Assembly (NCBI GenBank): GCA_027621895.1
Contig: JAQCAK010000064.1
Span: forward strand, 1 to 8,080
Origin: Pseudomonadota bacterium
Lineage (GTDB): Bacteria > Pseudomonadota > Gammaproteobacteria > Pseudomonadales > Azotimanducaceae
Direction: 5' to 3'
Length of the DNA stretch: 8,080 nt
In this document: one piece after another, positions 1-6,800 of the stretch
Numbering within the stretch: position 1 is the first letter of the stretch
Layout of the letters: each line of letters begins with the position of its first letter
Translations under genes and position numbers: made by a program
The notes under the pieces: model-generated
Told to the model about the DNA's origin: nothing
The model's database searches: none
Seen by the model: only the letters and a program-made list of their open reading frames with translations

Positions 1-16
1 TCACATAAATTTAATT

Positions 17-102
<86 letters not shown>

Positions 103-125
103 CCCATAGAACAGGTAGTTAACAG

Positions 126-1469
126 ATGCAGGTGACGGTAGAAACCACCTCGGGACTCGAGAGAAAGATGCGGGTCGTTGTACCCTCTGACAGGATTGAG
201 GTCCAGGTCGCGCAGAAGCTCAAGCAGGCGGCCCAACAGGCCCGTATCAAGGGTTTCCGACCGGGCAAGGTGCCGGTTCGGGAGATCAAGCGACGTTTCG
301 GTGATGGCATTCGCCAGGAAGTCTCCACCGAGGTCATCCAGTCAACCTATGGCGAGGCCCTGCAGCAGCAGTCGATCAACCCTGCCGGTATGCCGTCCAT
401 TGAAGAAGTGAAGATGGAAGAGGGCAAGGACCTGGAATACACCGCGGTTTTCGAAGTTTTTCCCGAGGTTGAAGTCGCGGGATTCGAGGAGATAGAGGTC
501 GAACGGCTGAGCAGTGAGGTTACCCAGGCTGATATCGACAAAATGATCGAGACACTGCGTGAGCAGCGGGTTGAATATGTAGAGACAGACCGCGCCGGCC
601 AGGAAAAAGACAAGGTCAATCTCGATTTCGAGGGCTTTATGGATGATGAAGCCTTTGAGGGCGGCAAGGCTGAGGGCGCTGACATCGTGCTGGGATCGGG
701 GCAGATGATCCCCGGTTTTGAGGACGGCCTGATGGGCCTGAAAGCCGGCGATGAGAAAGACCTGGAAGTCACTTTTCCCGAGCAGTACCAGGCTGAAAAC
801 CTGGCGGGAAAGACCGCTGTCTTCAAGATCAGGGTTAACTCTGTGTCAGAGCCAACCCTGCCGGAATTGAACGATGAGTTCTTCAAGATATTCGATGTCA
901 CCGAGGGCGGCATCGAGGCTTTCCGCACGGAAGTCAAAGCCAACATGCAGCGTGAACTGGATGCCGCGGTCAAGGCCAAGGTAAAGGAACAGGTGATGGA
1001 TGGCCTGGCCCGGACCAACCAGTTTGATCTGCCAGCGGCGTTGATCGAACAGGAAGTCAACCGGATGCGCCAGGAGGCTATCCAGCGATTTGGCGGTAAT
1101 ACGTCCAATATCGATCCGTCGATGTTGCCTGCTGAAATGTTTTCCGATCAGGCTGAGAAGCGGGTCAAGCTGGGTCTGCTGGTCAGCTCCATCATTGACA
1201 AGAATGAGATCAAGCCGGACGACGACAAGGTCAAGGCCACTATCGATGACATGGCGTCCTCCTATGAGGATCCCGAGCAGGTCGTTAATTTCTACTACAG
1301 CAACGAGCAGCAGTTGAGCCAGATTCAGGGCATGGTGCTGGAGGATCAGGTTGTAGACCTGGTGCTTGCGACAGCCAGGGTCACTGACAAGACCGTTCCC
1401 TATGATGATGCGGTGAATCGCGAACCTGCGACAGCTGATGAGGCGGAAGAAGCGGACGGCGAAAGCTGA
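126..1469 (+). CDS. tig: Trigger factor (ribosome-associated chaperone and peptidyl-prolyl isomerase)
   Basis: Trigger factor binds ribosomal protein L23 at the exit tunnel and shields nascent chains; its FKBP-type domain isomerises prolyl bonds. The 447 residues compare with about 430 in E. coli. The N-terminal ribosome-binding domain (about 1-115) carries the signature GFRPGKVP at residues 43-50; E. coli has Lys where this protein has Pro46, a substitution I believe is common outside enterics. The FKBP-like domain spans about 155-242, with the GFEDGL segment at 197-202. The remainder forms the substrate-holding C-terminal arms and ends in a short acidic tail rich in Glu, Asp and Ala. The ATG at 126 gives the family's normal N-terminus. 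The ribosome site is weak (AGGT at 113-116, about 9 bases before the start). No promoter fits in the 23 bases after the tRNA, so co-transcription with it is likely. No clear terminator follows. Confidence 0.98.
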   Translation: MQVTVETTSGLERKMRVVVPSDRIEVQVAQKLKQAAQQARIKGFRPGKVPVREIKRRFGDGIRQEVSTEVIQSTYGEALQQQSINPAGMPSIEEVKMEEGKDLEYTAVFEVFPEVEVAGFEEIEVERLSSEVTQADIDKMIETLREQRVEYVETDRAGQEKDKVNLDFEGFMDDEAFEGGKAEGADIVLGSGQMIPGFEDGLMGLKAGDEKDLEVTFPEQYQAENLAGKTAVFKIRVNSVSEPTLPELNDEFFKIFDVTEGGIEAFRTEVKANMQRELDAAVKAKVKEQVMDGLARTNQFDLPAALIEQEVNRMRQEAIQRFGGNTSNIDPSMLPAEMFSDQAEKRVKLGLLVSSIIDKNEIKPDDDKVKATIDDMASSYEDPEQVVNFYYSNEQQLSQIQGMVLEDQVVDLVLATARVTDKTVPYDDAVNREPATADEAEEADGES

Positions 1470-1539
1470 TCCGCATCCCCCCTGTCAACGTAGGGTAATT
1501 GTGGGGTTTATGGGCCCCGATATCTGATGCTGTCAACCA

Positions 1540-1568
1540 TTGAACTTTGGCCCATATGCCGCAATATT
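1540..1568 (+). promoter_or_regulatory. Weak sigma70-type promoter candidate for clpP
   Basis: TTGAAC (1540-1545) and AATATT (1563-1568) are separated by 17 bases, each matching 4 of 6 consensus positions. Transcription would begin near 1575 and leave a leader of about 105 bases before clpP. It lies in the 212-base tig-clpP gap (1470-1681), which otherwise holds a 7-base inverted repeat ATGGGCC/GGCCCAT (1510-1516/1549-1555) and a 5-base hairpin GACAA/TTGTC (1633-1637/1644-1648). In E. coli clpP has a heat-shock promoter. Here GCCCATAT at 1550-1557 resembles a sigma32 -10 element, but no matching CTTGAA lies at the right distance. This is a candidate from base pattern only. Confidence 0.3.
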
Positions 1569-1681
1569 AAGTTTCAGGGCACCCGTTTGGTATTTGCCCG
1601 ATTCCAGTAACGATATTCGTGACCGATGGCGAGACAAAACGGGTTGTCATATGTTCTTGAGCGATCAGCAGAGAGATAATC

Positions 1682-2326
1682 ATGCATACATTTGAAGACA
1701 GACCACTTCCAGAAACCCGAGGGCTCGGCCTTATTCCGATGGTGCTGGAACAGACAGCCCGGGGTGAACGTTCCTATGACATCTACAGTCGCCTGCTGAA
1801 GGAGCGGATTATCTTCGTGGTCGGTCCGATTGACGACAACGTTGCGAACCTGGTCGTCGCGCAGTTGCTTTACTGTGAATCCGAGAACGCCGACAAGGAT
1901 GTCCAGTTGTACATCAACTCACCTGGCGGATCAGTGACTGCGGGACTCGCGATCTATGACACGATGCAGTTTATCAACTGCGAAGTTTCAACGCTGTGTA
2001 TTGGCCAGGCAGCCAGCATGGGAGCGTTCCTGCTGGCGGGTGGCACCAAGGGCAAGCGGTATTGCCTGCCGAATTCCCGGGTCATGATTCACCAGCCCAG
2101 CGGAGGTTCGCAGGGGCAGGCGTCAGATATCGAAATCCAGGCCCGGGAGATCCTCTTCCTGCGGGAGCGGATGAACGAGATTCTTGGGCAGCACACCGGC
2201 AAAACCGCAGAGCAGGTGGCCCGGGATACGGAAAGAGACAATTTCATGACCGCCAACCAGGCGCTTGAGTACGGTATTATCGACAAGGTCCAGGAACCGC
2301 GTGCAGCGCTGGTGCCCGTGCCATAG
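1682..2326 (+). CDS. clpP: ATP-dependent Clp protease proteolytic subunit ClpP
   Basis: ClpP is the serine peptidase that assembles as two stacked heptamers forming a closed degradation chamber, fed by ClpX (encoded next) or ClpA in the cytoplasm. The catalytic triad is visible as Ser112 (in GQAASMGAF), His137 (in MIHQPSGG) and Asp186 (in TERDNF), each one residue beyond the E. coli precursor numbering. The 214-residue length is normal (E. coli 207). Residues 1 to about 15 align with the E. coli propeptide that ClpP removes itself, so the mature chain probably begins just before LIPMVLEQ. The ATG at 1682 is preceded by a purine-rich GAGAG site (1671-1675) six bases upstream. The gene is 79 bases upstream of clpX, the conserved clpPX pair. 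Nothing appears broken. Confidence 0.99.
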   Translation: MHTFEDRPLPETRGLGLIPMVLEQTARGERSYDIYSRLLKERIIFVVGPIDDNVANLVVAQLLYCESENADKDVQLYINSPGGSVTAGLAIYDTMQFINCEVSTLCIGQAASMGAFLLAGGTKGKRYCLPNSRVMIHQPSGGSQGQASDIEIQAREILFLRERMNEILGQHTGKTAEQVARDTERDNFMTANQALEYGIIDKVQEPRAALVPVP

Positions 2327-2332
2327 CGCGGT

Positions 2333-2359
2333 TTGAATTTGCGGTGAGTTGACTATAAT
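2333..2359 (+). promoter_or_regulatory. Promoter candidate for clpX
   Basis: A perfect TATAAT -10 (2354-2359) lies 15 bases after TTGAAT (2333-2338); reading the -35 one base earlier as TTTGAA gives a 16-base spacer. The predicted start near 2366 coincides with the first bases of the hairpin at 2366-2383. This would let clpX be transcribed separately from clpP as well as by read-through. The spacing is slightly short, so the -35 assignment is less certain than the -10. Confidence 0.5.
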
Positions 2360-2365
2360 TGAATT

Positions 2366-2383
2366 CCGGGGGGCTTACCCCGG
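2366..2383 (+). other. GC-rich hairpin in the clpP-clpX gap
   Basis: CCGGGG (2366-2371) pairs perfectly with CCCCGG (2378-2383) around the loop GGCTTA. The bases after it (TAACAGG) are not a T run, so it is unlikely to be an efficient intrinsic terminator. It sits at the predicted 5' end of a clpX transcript and could protect that end or mark a processing point in a clpPX message. That role is inferred. Confidence 0.55.
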
Positions 2384-2405
2384 TAACAGGTTTTGAGGTT
2401 TTGGT

Positions 2406-3686
2406 ATGTCAGACGAGCACGACGGCAACAACGGCGACGGAAAACTGCTGCACTGTAATTTCTGTGGAAAGAGCCAGCATGAGGTCCGTAAGCTGATTGC
2501 AGGTCCCTCTGTCTATGTCTGTGACGAGTGCGTTGAGCTTTGTAACGATATTATCCGTGAAGAGCTGCAGGAAAATAACGAAGAGGCAGAAAACCGCAAG
2601 CTGCCGACGCCGAAAGAGATCAAGGACATTCTCGACGAGTACGTGATCGGCCAGCACTGGGCCAAGAAGGTACTGTCTGTCGCGGTTTACAATCATTACA
2701 AGCGCCTGAACTATGCGGGCGGCAAGAAAGATGATGTTGAACTGCAGAAGAGCAATATTCTGCTGATTGGTCCGACGGGCACGGGTAAAACGCTGCTGGC
2801 TGAAACCCTTGCACGTCTGCTGGATGTACCGTTTACCATCGCTGATGCCACGACTCTCACCGAGGCCGGCTACGTCGGCGAAGACGTCGAGAACATCATT
2901 CAGAAGCTGCTGCAGAAATGCGACTATGACGTGGACAAGGCCCAGGTGGGTATTGTTTACATCGATGAGATAGACAAGATCTCACGCAAGTCCGATAACC
3001 CCTCCATTACCCGGGATGTGTCCGGTGAAGGCGTGCAGCAGGCTTTGCTGAAACTCATTGAAGGCACGGTTGCCTCGGTACCGCCACAGGGTGGACGCAA
3101 GCACCCGCAGCAGGAATTCCTGCAGGTTGATACCACCAATATTCTGTTTATTTGTGGTGGTGCATTTGCCGGTCTGGACAAGGTTATCCAGGATAGATCG
3201 GACAAGAGCGGTATTGGATTTGGTGCCAGTGTCCAGACGGATGCCTCCAAGAAAAATCTTGGTGAAACGCTGCGTAGCGTGGAGCCGGATGACCTCGTAC
3301 GTTACGGCCTGATTCCTGAGTTTGTCGGTCGTCTGCCGGTTACGGCGACGCTTGATGAACTGGATACGGATGCCCTGGTACGAATCCTTCGCGAACCGAA
3401 GAACGCATACACCAAGCAGTATTCGAAACTGTTTGAGATGGAAGGCGCCGAGATAGACTTCCGTGAAGACGCCCTGATCGCCATTGCAGAGAAAGCCATG
3501 GAGCGAAAGACCGGTGCTCGAGGTCTGCGCAGCATCCTTGAAGCCGTTCTTCTCGAAGTGATGTACAAGCTGCCGTCCGAAGAGCATGTCTCTAAAGTGA
3601 TCATTGATGAAAATGTCATCAACGGCACGTCCGAACCCATGCTGATCTACGAGAACCAGGAGCAGCAGAAGGTCGCGCCTGAGTAG
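2406..3686 (+). CDS. clpX: ATP-dependent Clp protease ATP-binding subunit ClpX
   Basis: ClpX is the hexameric AAA+ unfoldase that recognises tagged or damaged proteins and threads them into ClpP. The N-terminal zinc-binding domain has Cys17, Cys20, Cys39 and Cys42 in a C-x2-C-x18-C-x2-C arrangement. Walker A GPTGTGKT is at 122-129. The pore loop GYVG is at 155-158. Walker B includes Asp187-Glu188 in YIDEIDK. The RKH pore loop is at 231-233. The IGF loop that docks on ClpP is at 270-272, and the sensor 2 region has GARGLR. The length of 426 residues matches E. coli (424), so the gene looks intact and functional. The ATG at 2406 has GAGG (2395-2398) seven bases before it. It probably shares transcription with clpP and also has its own promoter candidate. 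Confidence 0.99.
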   Translation: MSDEHDGNNGDGKLLHCNFCGKSQHEVRKLIAGPSVYVCDECVELCNDIIREELQENNEEAENRKLPTPKEIKDILDEYVIGQHWAKKVLSVAVYNHYKRLNYAGGKKDDVELQKSNILLIGPTGTGKTLLAETLARLLDVPFTIADATTLTEAGYVGEDVENIIQKLLQKCDYDVDKAQVGIVYIDEIDKISRKSDNPSITRDVSGEGVQQALLKLIEGTVASVPPQGGRKHPQQEFLQVDTTNILFICGGAFAGLDKVIQDRSDKSGIGFGASVQTDASKKNLGETLRSVEPDDLVRYGLIPEFVGRLPVTATLDELDTDALVRILREPKNAYTKQYSKLFEMEGAEIDFREDALIAIAEKAMERKTGARGLRSILEAVLLEVMYKLPSEEHVSKVIIDENVINGTSEPMLIYENQEQQKVAPE

Positions 3687-3697
3687 CCATCTCCCTG

Positions 3698-3731
3698 TTG
3701 CGGGCGCGGCTATTATGCCGTTCGTCCGCAA
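3698..3731. other. Long bulged hairpin between clpX and lon
   Basis: The arm 3698-3710 (starting TTGCGGGCG) pairs with 3717-3731 (ending CGTCCGCAA), giving 13 base pairs including one G-U, a two-base TT bulge at 3721-3722 and a six-base loop TATTAT. It begins 12 bases after the clpX stop codon. On the + strand it is followed by A residues, not T, so it is not a standard intrinsic terminator. It could stabilise the 3' end of a clpPX message against exonucleases, or assist a Rho-dependent end. The base pairing is seen; the function is inferred. Confidence 0.55.
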
Positions 3732-3766
3732 AAAACCTCGGAAAAGCCCTATACACCACGCTAAAG

Positions 3767-3795
3767 TTGAGTGTGTAAGCGTTTTTGTTTGTAAA
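3767..3795 (+). promoter_or_regulatory. Sigma70-type promoter candidate for lon
   Basis: TTGAGT (3767-3772) and TGTAAA (3790-3795) are 17 bases apart, each with 4 of 6 consensus matches. Transcription would begin around 3802, giving a leader of about 44 bases that contains the small hairpin next to the ribosome site. E. coli lon is driven by a sigma32 heat-shock promoter; I could not find a convincing CTTGAA / CCCCAT pair in this 159-base gap. Confidence 0.4.
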
Positions 3796-3814
3796 CTGTC
3801 GTAGAAGTCACAGA

Positions 3815-3839
3815 GATTCCGTGAACCGGAATCCGGGAG
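3815..3839 (+). promoter_or_regulatory. Leader hairpin abutting the lon ribosome binding site
   Basis: GATTCCG (3815-3821) pairs perfectly with CGGAATC (3827-3833) around TGAAC. The lon Shine-Dalgarno GGGAG (3835-3839) follows one base later and ends six bases before the ATG. An alternative small stem, CCGG-AAT-CCGG (3826-3836), would cover the first two G residues of the Shine-Dalgarno and cannot form together with the first one. The two folds could tune translation, but this is a structural reading only. Confidence 0.4.
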
Positions 3840-3845
3840 CAATTT

Positions 3846-6251
3846 ATGTCTGAACAACTGTTCGATGTGCCGATCGTTACTCTGCGGGACATGGTGGTTT
3901 TCCCCCATGGTGTTCAACCCCTTTTCATAGGTACCGAAAAGTCGATCAAAGCGCTGGAATGGGCACAGGAAAACAGTGAGAAGAAAATTCTCCTGGTCGC
4001 GAAACGCGATCCATCGAATGAAAACCCGGGTCCGGAGGACATGTTTGCTTTTGGTACGGTGGCTACCATTCTGCAGCTGATCAGACTGCCGGATAAAACC
4101 GTCAAAATCCTGGTCGAGGGCAATAGCCGCGCCAGCATCGCTGAAATCCGTGATAACGACGAGTATTTCTGCGGTGACGTGACGCTGCTGGAAGAACCGC
4201 CGGTGGAGCCTAACGAGGGCCAGGCACTGATTCGAACGCTCATGGAAACCTTTGAGCAGTATGGCCAGCAGAGCAAGAAAGTACCGCCCGAGGTCATGAC
4301 CTCGCTGTCCAGTATCGAAGATCCCAGCCGACTTGTTGATACCATCGCAGCCCAGCTGACTCTAAAGCTTGATATCAAACAGCAGCTGCTGGAGATGTTC
4401 GATCTGAAGGAAAGGATCGATCACATGCTGGGCCTGCTGGAAGGTGAGCTCGAGCTGTCCACGGTCGAGAAGCGGATTCGCGGCCGGGTCAAAAAGCAGA
4501 TGGAGAAGAGCCAGCGCGAGTACTACCTGAATGAGCAGATGAAAGCCATTCAGAAGGAACTCGGTGACATGGATGACGTCCCCAACGAAATCGAGGAAAT
4601 CCAGAAGAAGATGGAATCTTCCGGAATGCCGAAGGAAGCCCTCGACAAGACAAAAGCTGAACTCAACAAGTTTAAAATGATGTCGCCAATGAGCGCCGAG
4701 GCAACCGTCGTGCGGTCCTATATCGACTGGATGCTGAACACGCCCTGGAAGAAGCGCTCAAAGGTACGTACTGATATAGCCGAGGCAGAGAAAGTCCTCG
4801 AGGCGGATCATTACGGTCTGGATGAGGTCAAGGACCGTATCCTGGAGTACCTGGCTGTCCAAAAGCGGGTAAAGAAGATCAAGGGGCCGGTGCTCTGTCT
4901 CGTGGGTCCGCCAGGTGTGGGCAAGACGTCTCTCGGTGAATCCATAGCCAGGGCAACCAATCGCAAGTTTATCCGGATGGCACTGGGTGGTGTCAGAGAT
5001 GAGGCGGAGATCCGTGGTCATCGGCGCACCTATATCGGCTCCATGCCCGGCAAGATCATTCAGAAACTCTCCAAGGTTGGTGTTAAAAACCCGTTGTTCC
5101 TGCTGGACGAGATCGACAAGATGGGTCAGGACCACCGCGGTGATCCTGCGTCGGCACTGCTGGAAGTGCTTGATCCTGAACAGAATAATTCATTTAACGA
5201 CCACTACATGGAAGTGGACTATGACCTGTCTGAGGTCATGTTCATCTGTACTTCCAATTCCATGAACATACCGACCCCGTTGCTGGACCGCATGGAGATT
5301 ATCCGCATACCTGGCTATACGGAGGATGAAAAACTCAATATCGCGCAACGCTACCTGCTTCCCAAGCAGCTGGGTAACAACGGTCTTAAAGAAGGCGAGC
5401 TGTCGATGCCCGCGGAGACAATTACTGACCTGATCCGTTATTACACACGGGAAGCCGGTGTTCGGGGTCTGGAACGGGAAATTGCGAAAGTCTGTCGAAA
5501 GGTGGTGAAAGAGACCGCGCTGTCCCGTGAAGCAGACGGGGAAACACTGGTGATTTCACCGGAAAAACTTGAGGACTATTCCGGGGTTCGCAAGTTCAAT
5601 TTCGGCCGGGCAGAGGAAGAAGACCAGATTGGCCAGGTGACCGGCCTGGCGGTGACCAGTGTCGGCGGTGAATTGCTCACCATTGAGGCTGTAGCCGTGC
5701 CGGGTAAGGGGCGACACACCCGTACCGGTTCACTGGGTGACGTGATGCAGGAGTCCATACAGGCCGCAACAACGGTCGTGCGTTCACGCAGCAGCGTACT
5801 GGGTATTCCCCGCGATTTTCACGAAAAGTACGATATCCATATCCATATGCCCGAGGGCGCGACACCCAAAGACGGACCAAGCGCGGGTATTGCGTTGTGT
5901 ACCGCCATGGTCTCAGTGCTGACGGGTATTCCGGCGCGATCTGAAGTCGCGATGACCGGCGAAATCACCTTGCGAGGCCAGGTACTTGCCATTGGCGGGC
6001 TTAAGGAAAAATTGCTGGCCGCACATCGGGGTGGCATTACCACCGTACTGATTCCGGAAGAGAACAAAAGAGACCTCAAGGAAATTCCTGACAACATCAA
6101 GAGTGACCTCAACATCATCCCCGTCAAGTGGATTGACGAGGTGCTTGAGGTCGCTCTCCAGCGAATGCCGGAGCCTCTGCCGGAAGACCCGGAAGGCGAT
6201 GCTGACGCCGCGGGTGAACCTGATGGAAGCACCAGAATCAGCGCCCATTAG
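3846..6251 (+). CDS. lon: ATP-dependent Lon protease (LonA type)
   Basis: Lon is a soluble homohexameric AAA+ protease that degrades misfolded proteins and selected regulators. Residues 1 to about 200 form the N-terminal substrate-binding domain, starting with VPIVTLRDMVVFPHGVQPLF. A helical coiled region follows (about 200-300, with YYLNEQMKAIQKELG). The AAA+ module has Walker A GPPGVGKT at 354-361 and Walker B Asp421-Glu422 in LLDEIDK. The C-terminal peptidase domain has catalytic Ser679 in DGPSAG and Lys722 in GGLKEKLL, the same numbers as E. coli. The 801 residues exceed E. coli's 784 because of an acidic, proline- and glycine-containing tail after about residue 775. The start at 3846 has GGGAG six bases upstream. 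The lon-hupB adjacency is widely conserved. No damage is seen. Confidence 0.99.
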   Translation: MSEQLFDVPIVTLRDMVVFPHGVQPLFIGTEKSIKALEWAQENSEKKILLVAKRDPSNENPGPEDMFAFGTVATILQLIRLPDKTVKILVEGNSRASIAEIRDNDEYFCGDVTLLEEPPVEPNEGQALIRTLMETFEQYGQQSKKVPPEVMTSLSSIEDPSRLVDTIAAQLTLKLDIKQQLLEMFDLKERIDHMLGLLEGELELSTVEKRIRGRVKKQMEKSQREYYLNEQMKAIQKELGDMDDVPNEIEEIQKKMESSGMPKEALDKTKAELNKFKMMSPMSAEATVVRSYIDWMLNTPWKKRSKVRTDIAEAEKVLEADHYGLDEVKDRILEYLAVQKRVKKIKGPVLCLVGPPGVGKTSLGESIARATNRKFIRMALGGVRDEAEIRGHRRTYIGSMPGKIIQKLSKVGVKNPLFLLDEIDKMGQDHRGDPASALLEVLDPEQNNSFNDHYMEVDYDLSEVMFICTSNSMNIPTPLLDRMEIIRIPGYTEDEKLNIAQRYLLPKQLGNNGLKEGELSMPAETITDLIRYYTREAGVRGLEREIAKVCRKVVKETALSREADGETLVISPEKLEDYSGVRKFNFGRAEEEDQIGQVTGLAVTSVGGELLTIEAVAVPGKGRHTRTGSLGDVMQESIQAATTVVRSRSSVLGIPRDFHEKYDIHIHMPEGATPKDGPSAGIALCTAMVSVLTGIPARSEVAMTGEITLRGQVLAIGGLKEKLLAAHRGGITTVLIPEENKRDLKEIPDNIKSDLNIIPVKWIDEVLEVALQRMPEPLPEDPEGDADAAGEPDGSTRISAH

Positions 6252-6262
6252 GGAGTTTTGCC

Positions 6263-6291
6263 TTGAATAAGCAGGCCTCATTGGGTATAAG
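6263..6291 (+). promoter_or_regulatory. Sigma70 promoter candidate for hupB
   Basis: TTGAAT (6263-6268) and TATAAG (6286-6291) are separated by exactly 17 bases, with 4 of 6 and 5 of 6 consensus matches. It is the best-scoring promoter by eye in the window. It begins 11 bases after the lon stop codon, and the predicted start near 6298 gives a leader of about 85 bases. E. coli hupB is likewise expressed from promoters in the lon-hupB gap, which supports the assignment. Confidence 0.6.
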
Positions 6292-6382
6292 ATGCGAAGG
6301 CACAGGGCTACTGCATAAGGACATGCAATCTGACTTAACCGTCAACCATATTAGCGAATAAATCCATAACAAGGGGTAGAGT

Positions 6383-6655
6383 GTGAACAAACAAGAGCTG
6401 ATTGAAAACATCGCAGCGTCTGCTGATATTACCAAAGCTGCTGCAGGCAGAGCGCTCGATTCAATGATTGATTCAATTACCGATTCACTGAAGAAAGGCG
6501 ACTCAGTCGTACTGGTAGGTTTTGGTACGTTCAGCGTACGGGATCGTGCAGCACGTACCGGCAGGAACCCGCAAACCGGTGAAGAAATCCAGATTTCGGC
6601 AGCCAAGGTGCCCGCTTTCAAGGCAGGTAAGGCACTGAAGGATGCGGTTAACTAG
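6383..6655 (+). CDS. hupB: DNA-binding protein HU, beta-type
   Basis: HU is a small, abundant, dimeric nucleoid protein that bends DNA with little sequence preference and supports replication, repair and transcription. The 90 residues are the standard family length. The start MNKQELIENIA and the family signature GFGTFSVRDRAARTGRNP (residues 46-63) are visible, followed by QTGEEI and the C-terminal helix KVPAFKAGKALKDAV. The conserved Pro in RNPQTG is the residue that inserts into the minor groove. The start codon is GTG at 6383, chosen because it gives the canonical N-terminus and has AAGGGG (6371-6376) six bases before it. Its position after lon favours HupB over HupA or IHF. It is probably a separate unit between the 6263-6291 promoter and the 6715-6739 terminator. 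Confidence 0.98.
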   Translation: MNKQELIENIAASADITKAAAGRALDSMIDSITDSLKKGDSVVLVGFGTFSVRDRAARTGRNPQTGEEIQISAAKVPAFKAGKALKDAVN

Positions 6656-6714
6656 TTTATCGGTAACTTCGAAAAAATTTCGATGTAGCTAGACAACAGT
6701 TATCTGCAAGAATG

Positions 6715-6739
6715 GGCGCATCCTTGATGCGCCTTTTTT
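6715..6739 (+). terminator. Intrinsic terminator after hupB
   Basis: GGCGCATC (6715-6722) pairs perfectly with GATGCGCC (6726-6733) around the loop CTT and is followed at once by six T residues (6734-6739). This is a textbook Rho-independent terminator 60 bases after the hupB stop. It separates hupB from ppiD and implies ppiD has its own promoter. Confidence 0.95.
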
Positions 6740-6753
6740 GTGGTCTCTATAAA
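6724..6753 (+). promoter_or_regulatory. Promoter candidate for ppiD overlapping the terminator
   Basis: TTGATG (6724-6729) lies inside the hupB terminator hairpin and TATAAA (6748-6753) follows 18 bases later, with 4 of 6 and 5 of 6 consensus matches. Transcription would start near 6760, about 40 bases before ppiD. Some promoter is expected here because the terminator cuts ppiD off from upstream transcription. The -10 is the stronger half of the call. Confidence 0.4.
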
Positions 6754-6758
6754 ATAGC

Positions 6759-6798
6759 GCTCCCCACCAGCAAGTAAAGCTCCCCAGCAGAGGTAAGA
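6759..6798 (+). repeat. Imperfect 20-base tandem duplication before ppiD
   Basis: Two adjacent 20-base units both begin GCTCCCCA (6759-6766 and 6779-6786) and share CAG at the same offset; 13 of 20 positions agree without gaps. The second copy contains the ppiD Shine-Dalgarno GAGG (6790-6793). It may be a small local duplication or chance. Confidence 0.4.
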
Positions 6799-6800
6799 AG

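Noticed and set aside
347..1108. 253-codon open frame on the - strand inside tig
   Set aside because: Its serine-rich, low-complexity translation is typical of a shadow frame, and it is entirely antisense to trigger factor.
1452..1474. GCGGA/TCCGC inverted repeat across the tig stop codon
   Set aside because: Five base pairs with a long loop and no T tract are too weak to call a terminator.
1510..1555. Inverted repeat ATGGGCC/GGCCCAT as a tig terminator
   Set aside because: The arms are only 7 bases with a 32-base loop and no T run follows.
2982..3917. 311-codon open frame on the - strand opposite clpX and the start of lon
   Set aside because: It lies antisense to well-identified clpX and lon, shows no recognisable domain in its translation, and is explained by codon bias of the real genes.
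3914..4378. 154-codon open frame on the - strand inside lon
   Set aside because: It is antisense to the conserved Lon N-terminal domain and has the serine-rich composition of a shadow frame.
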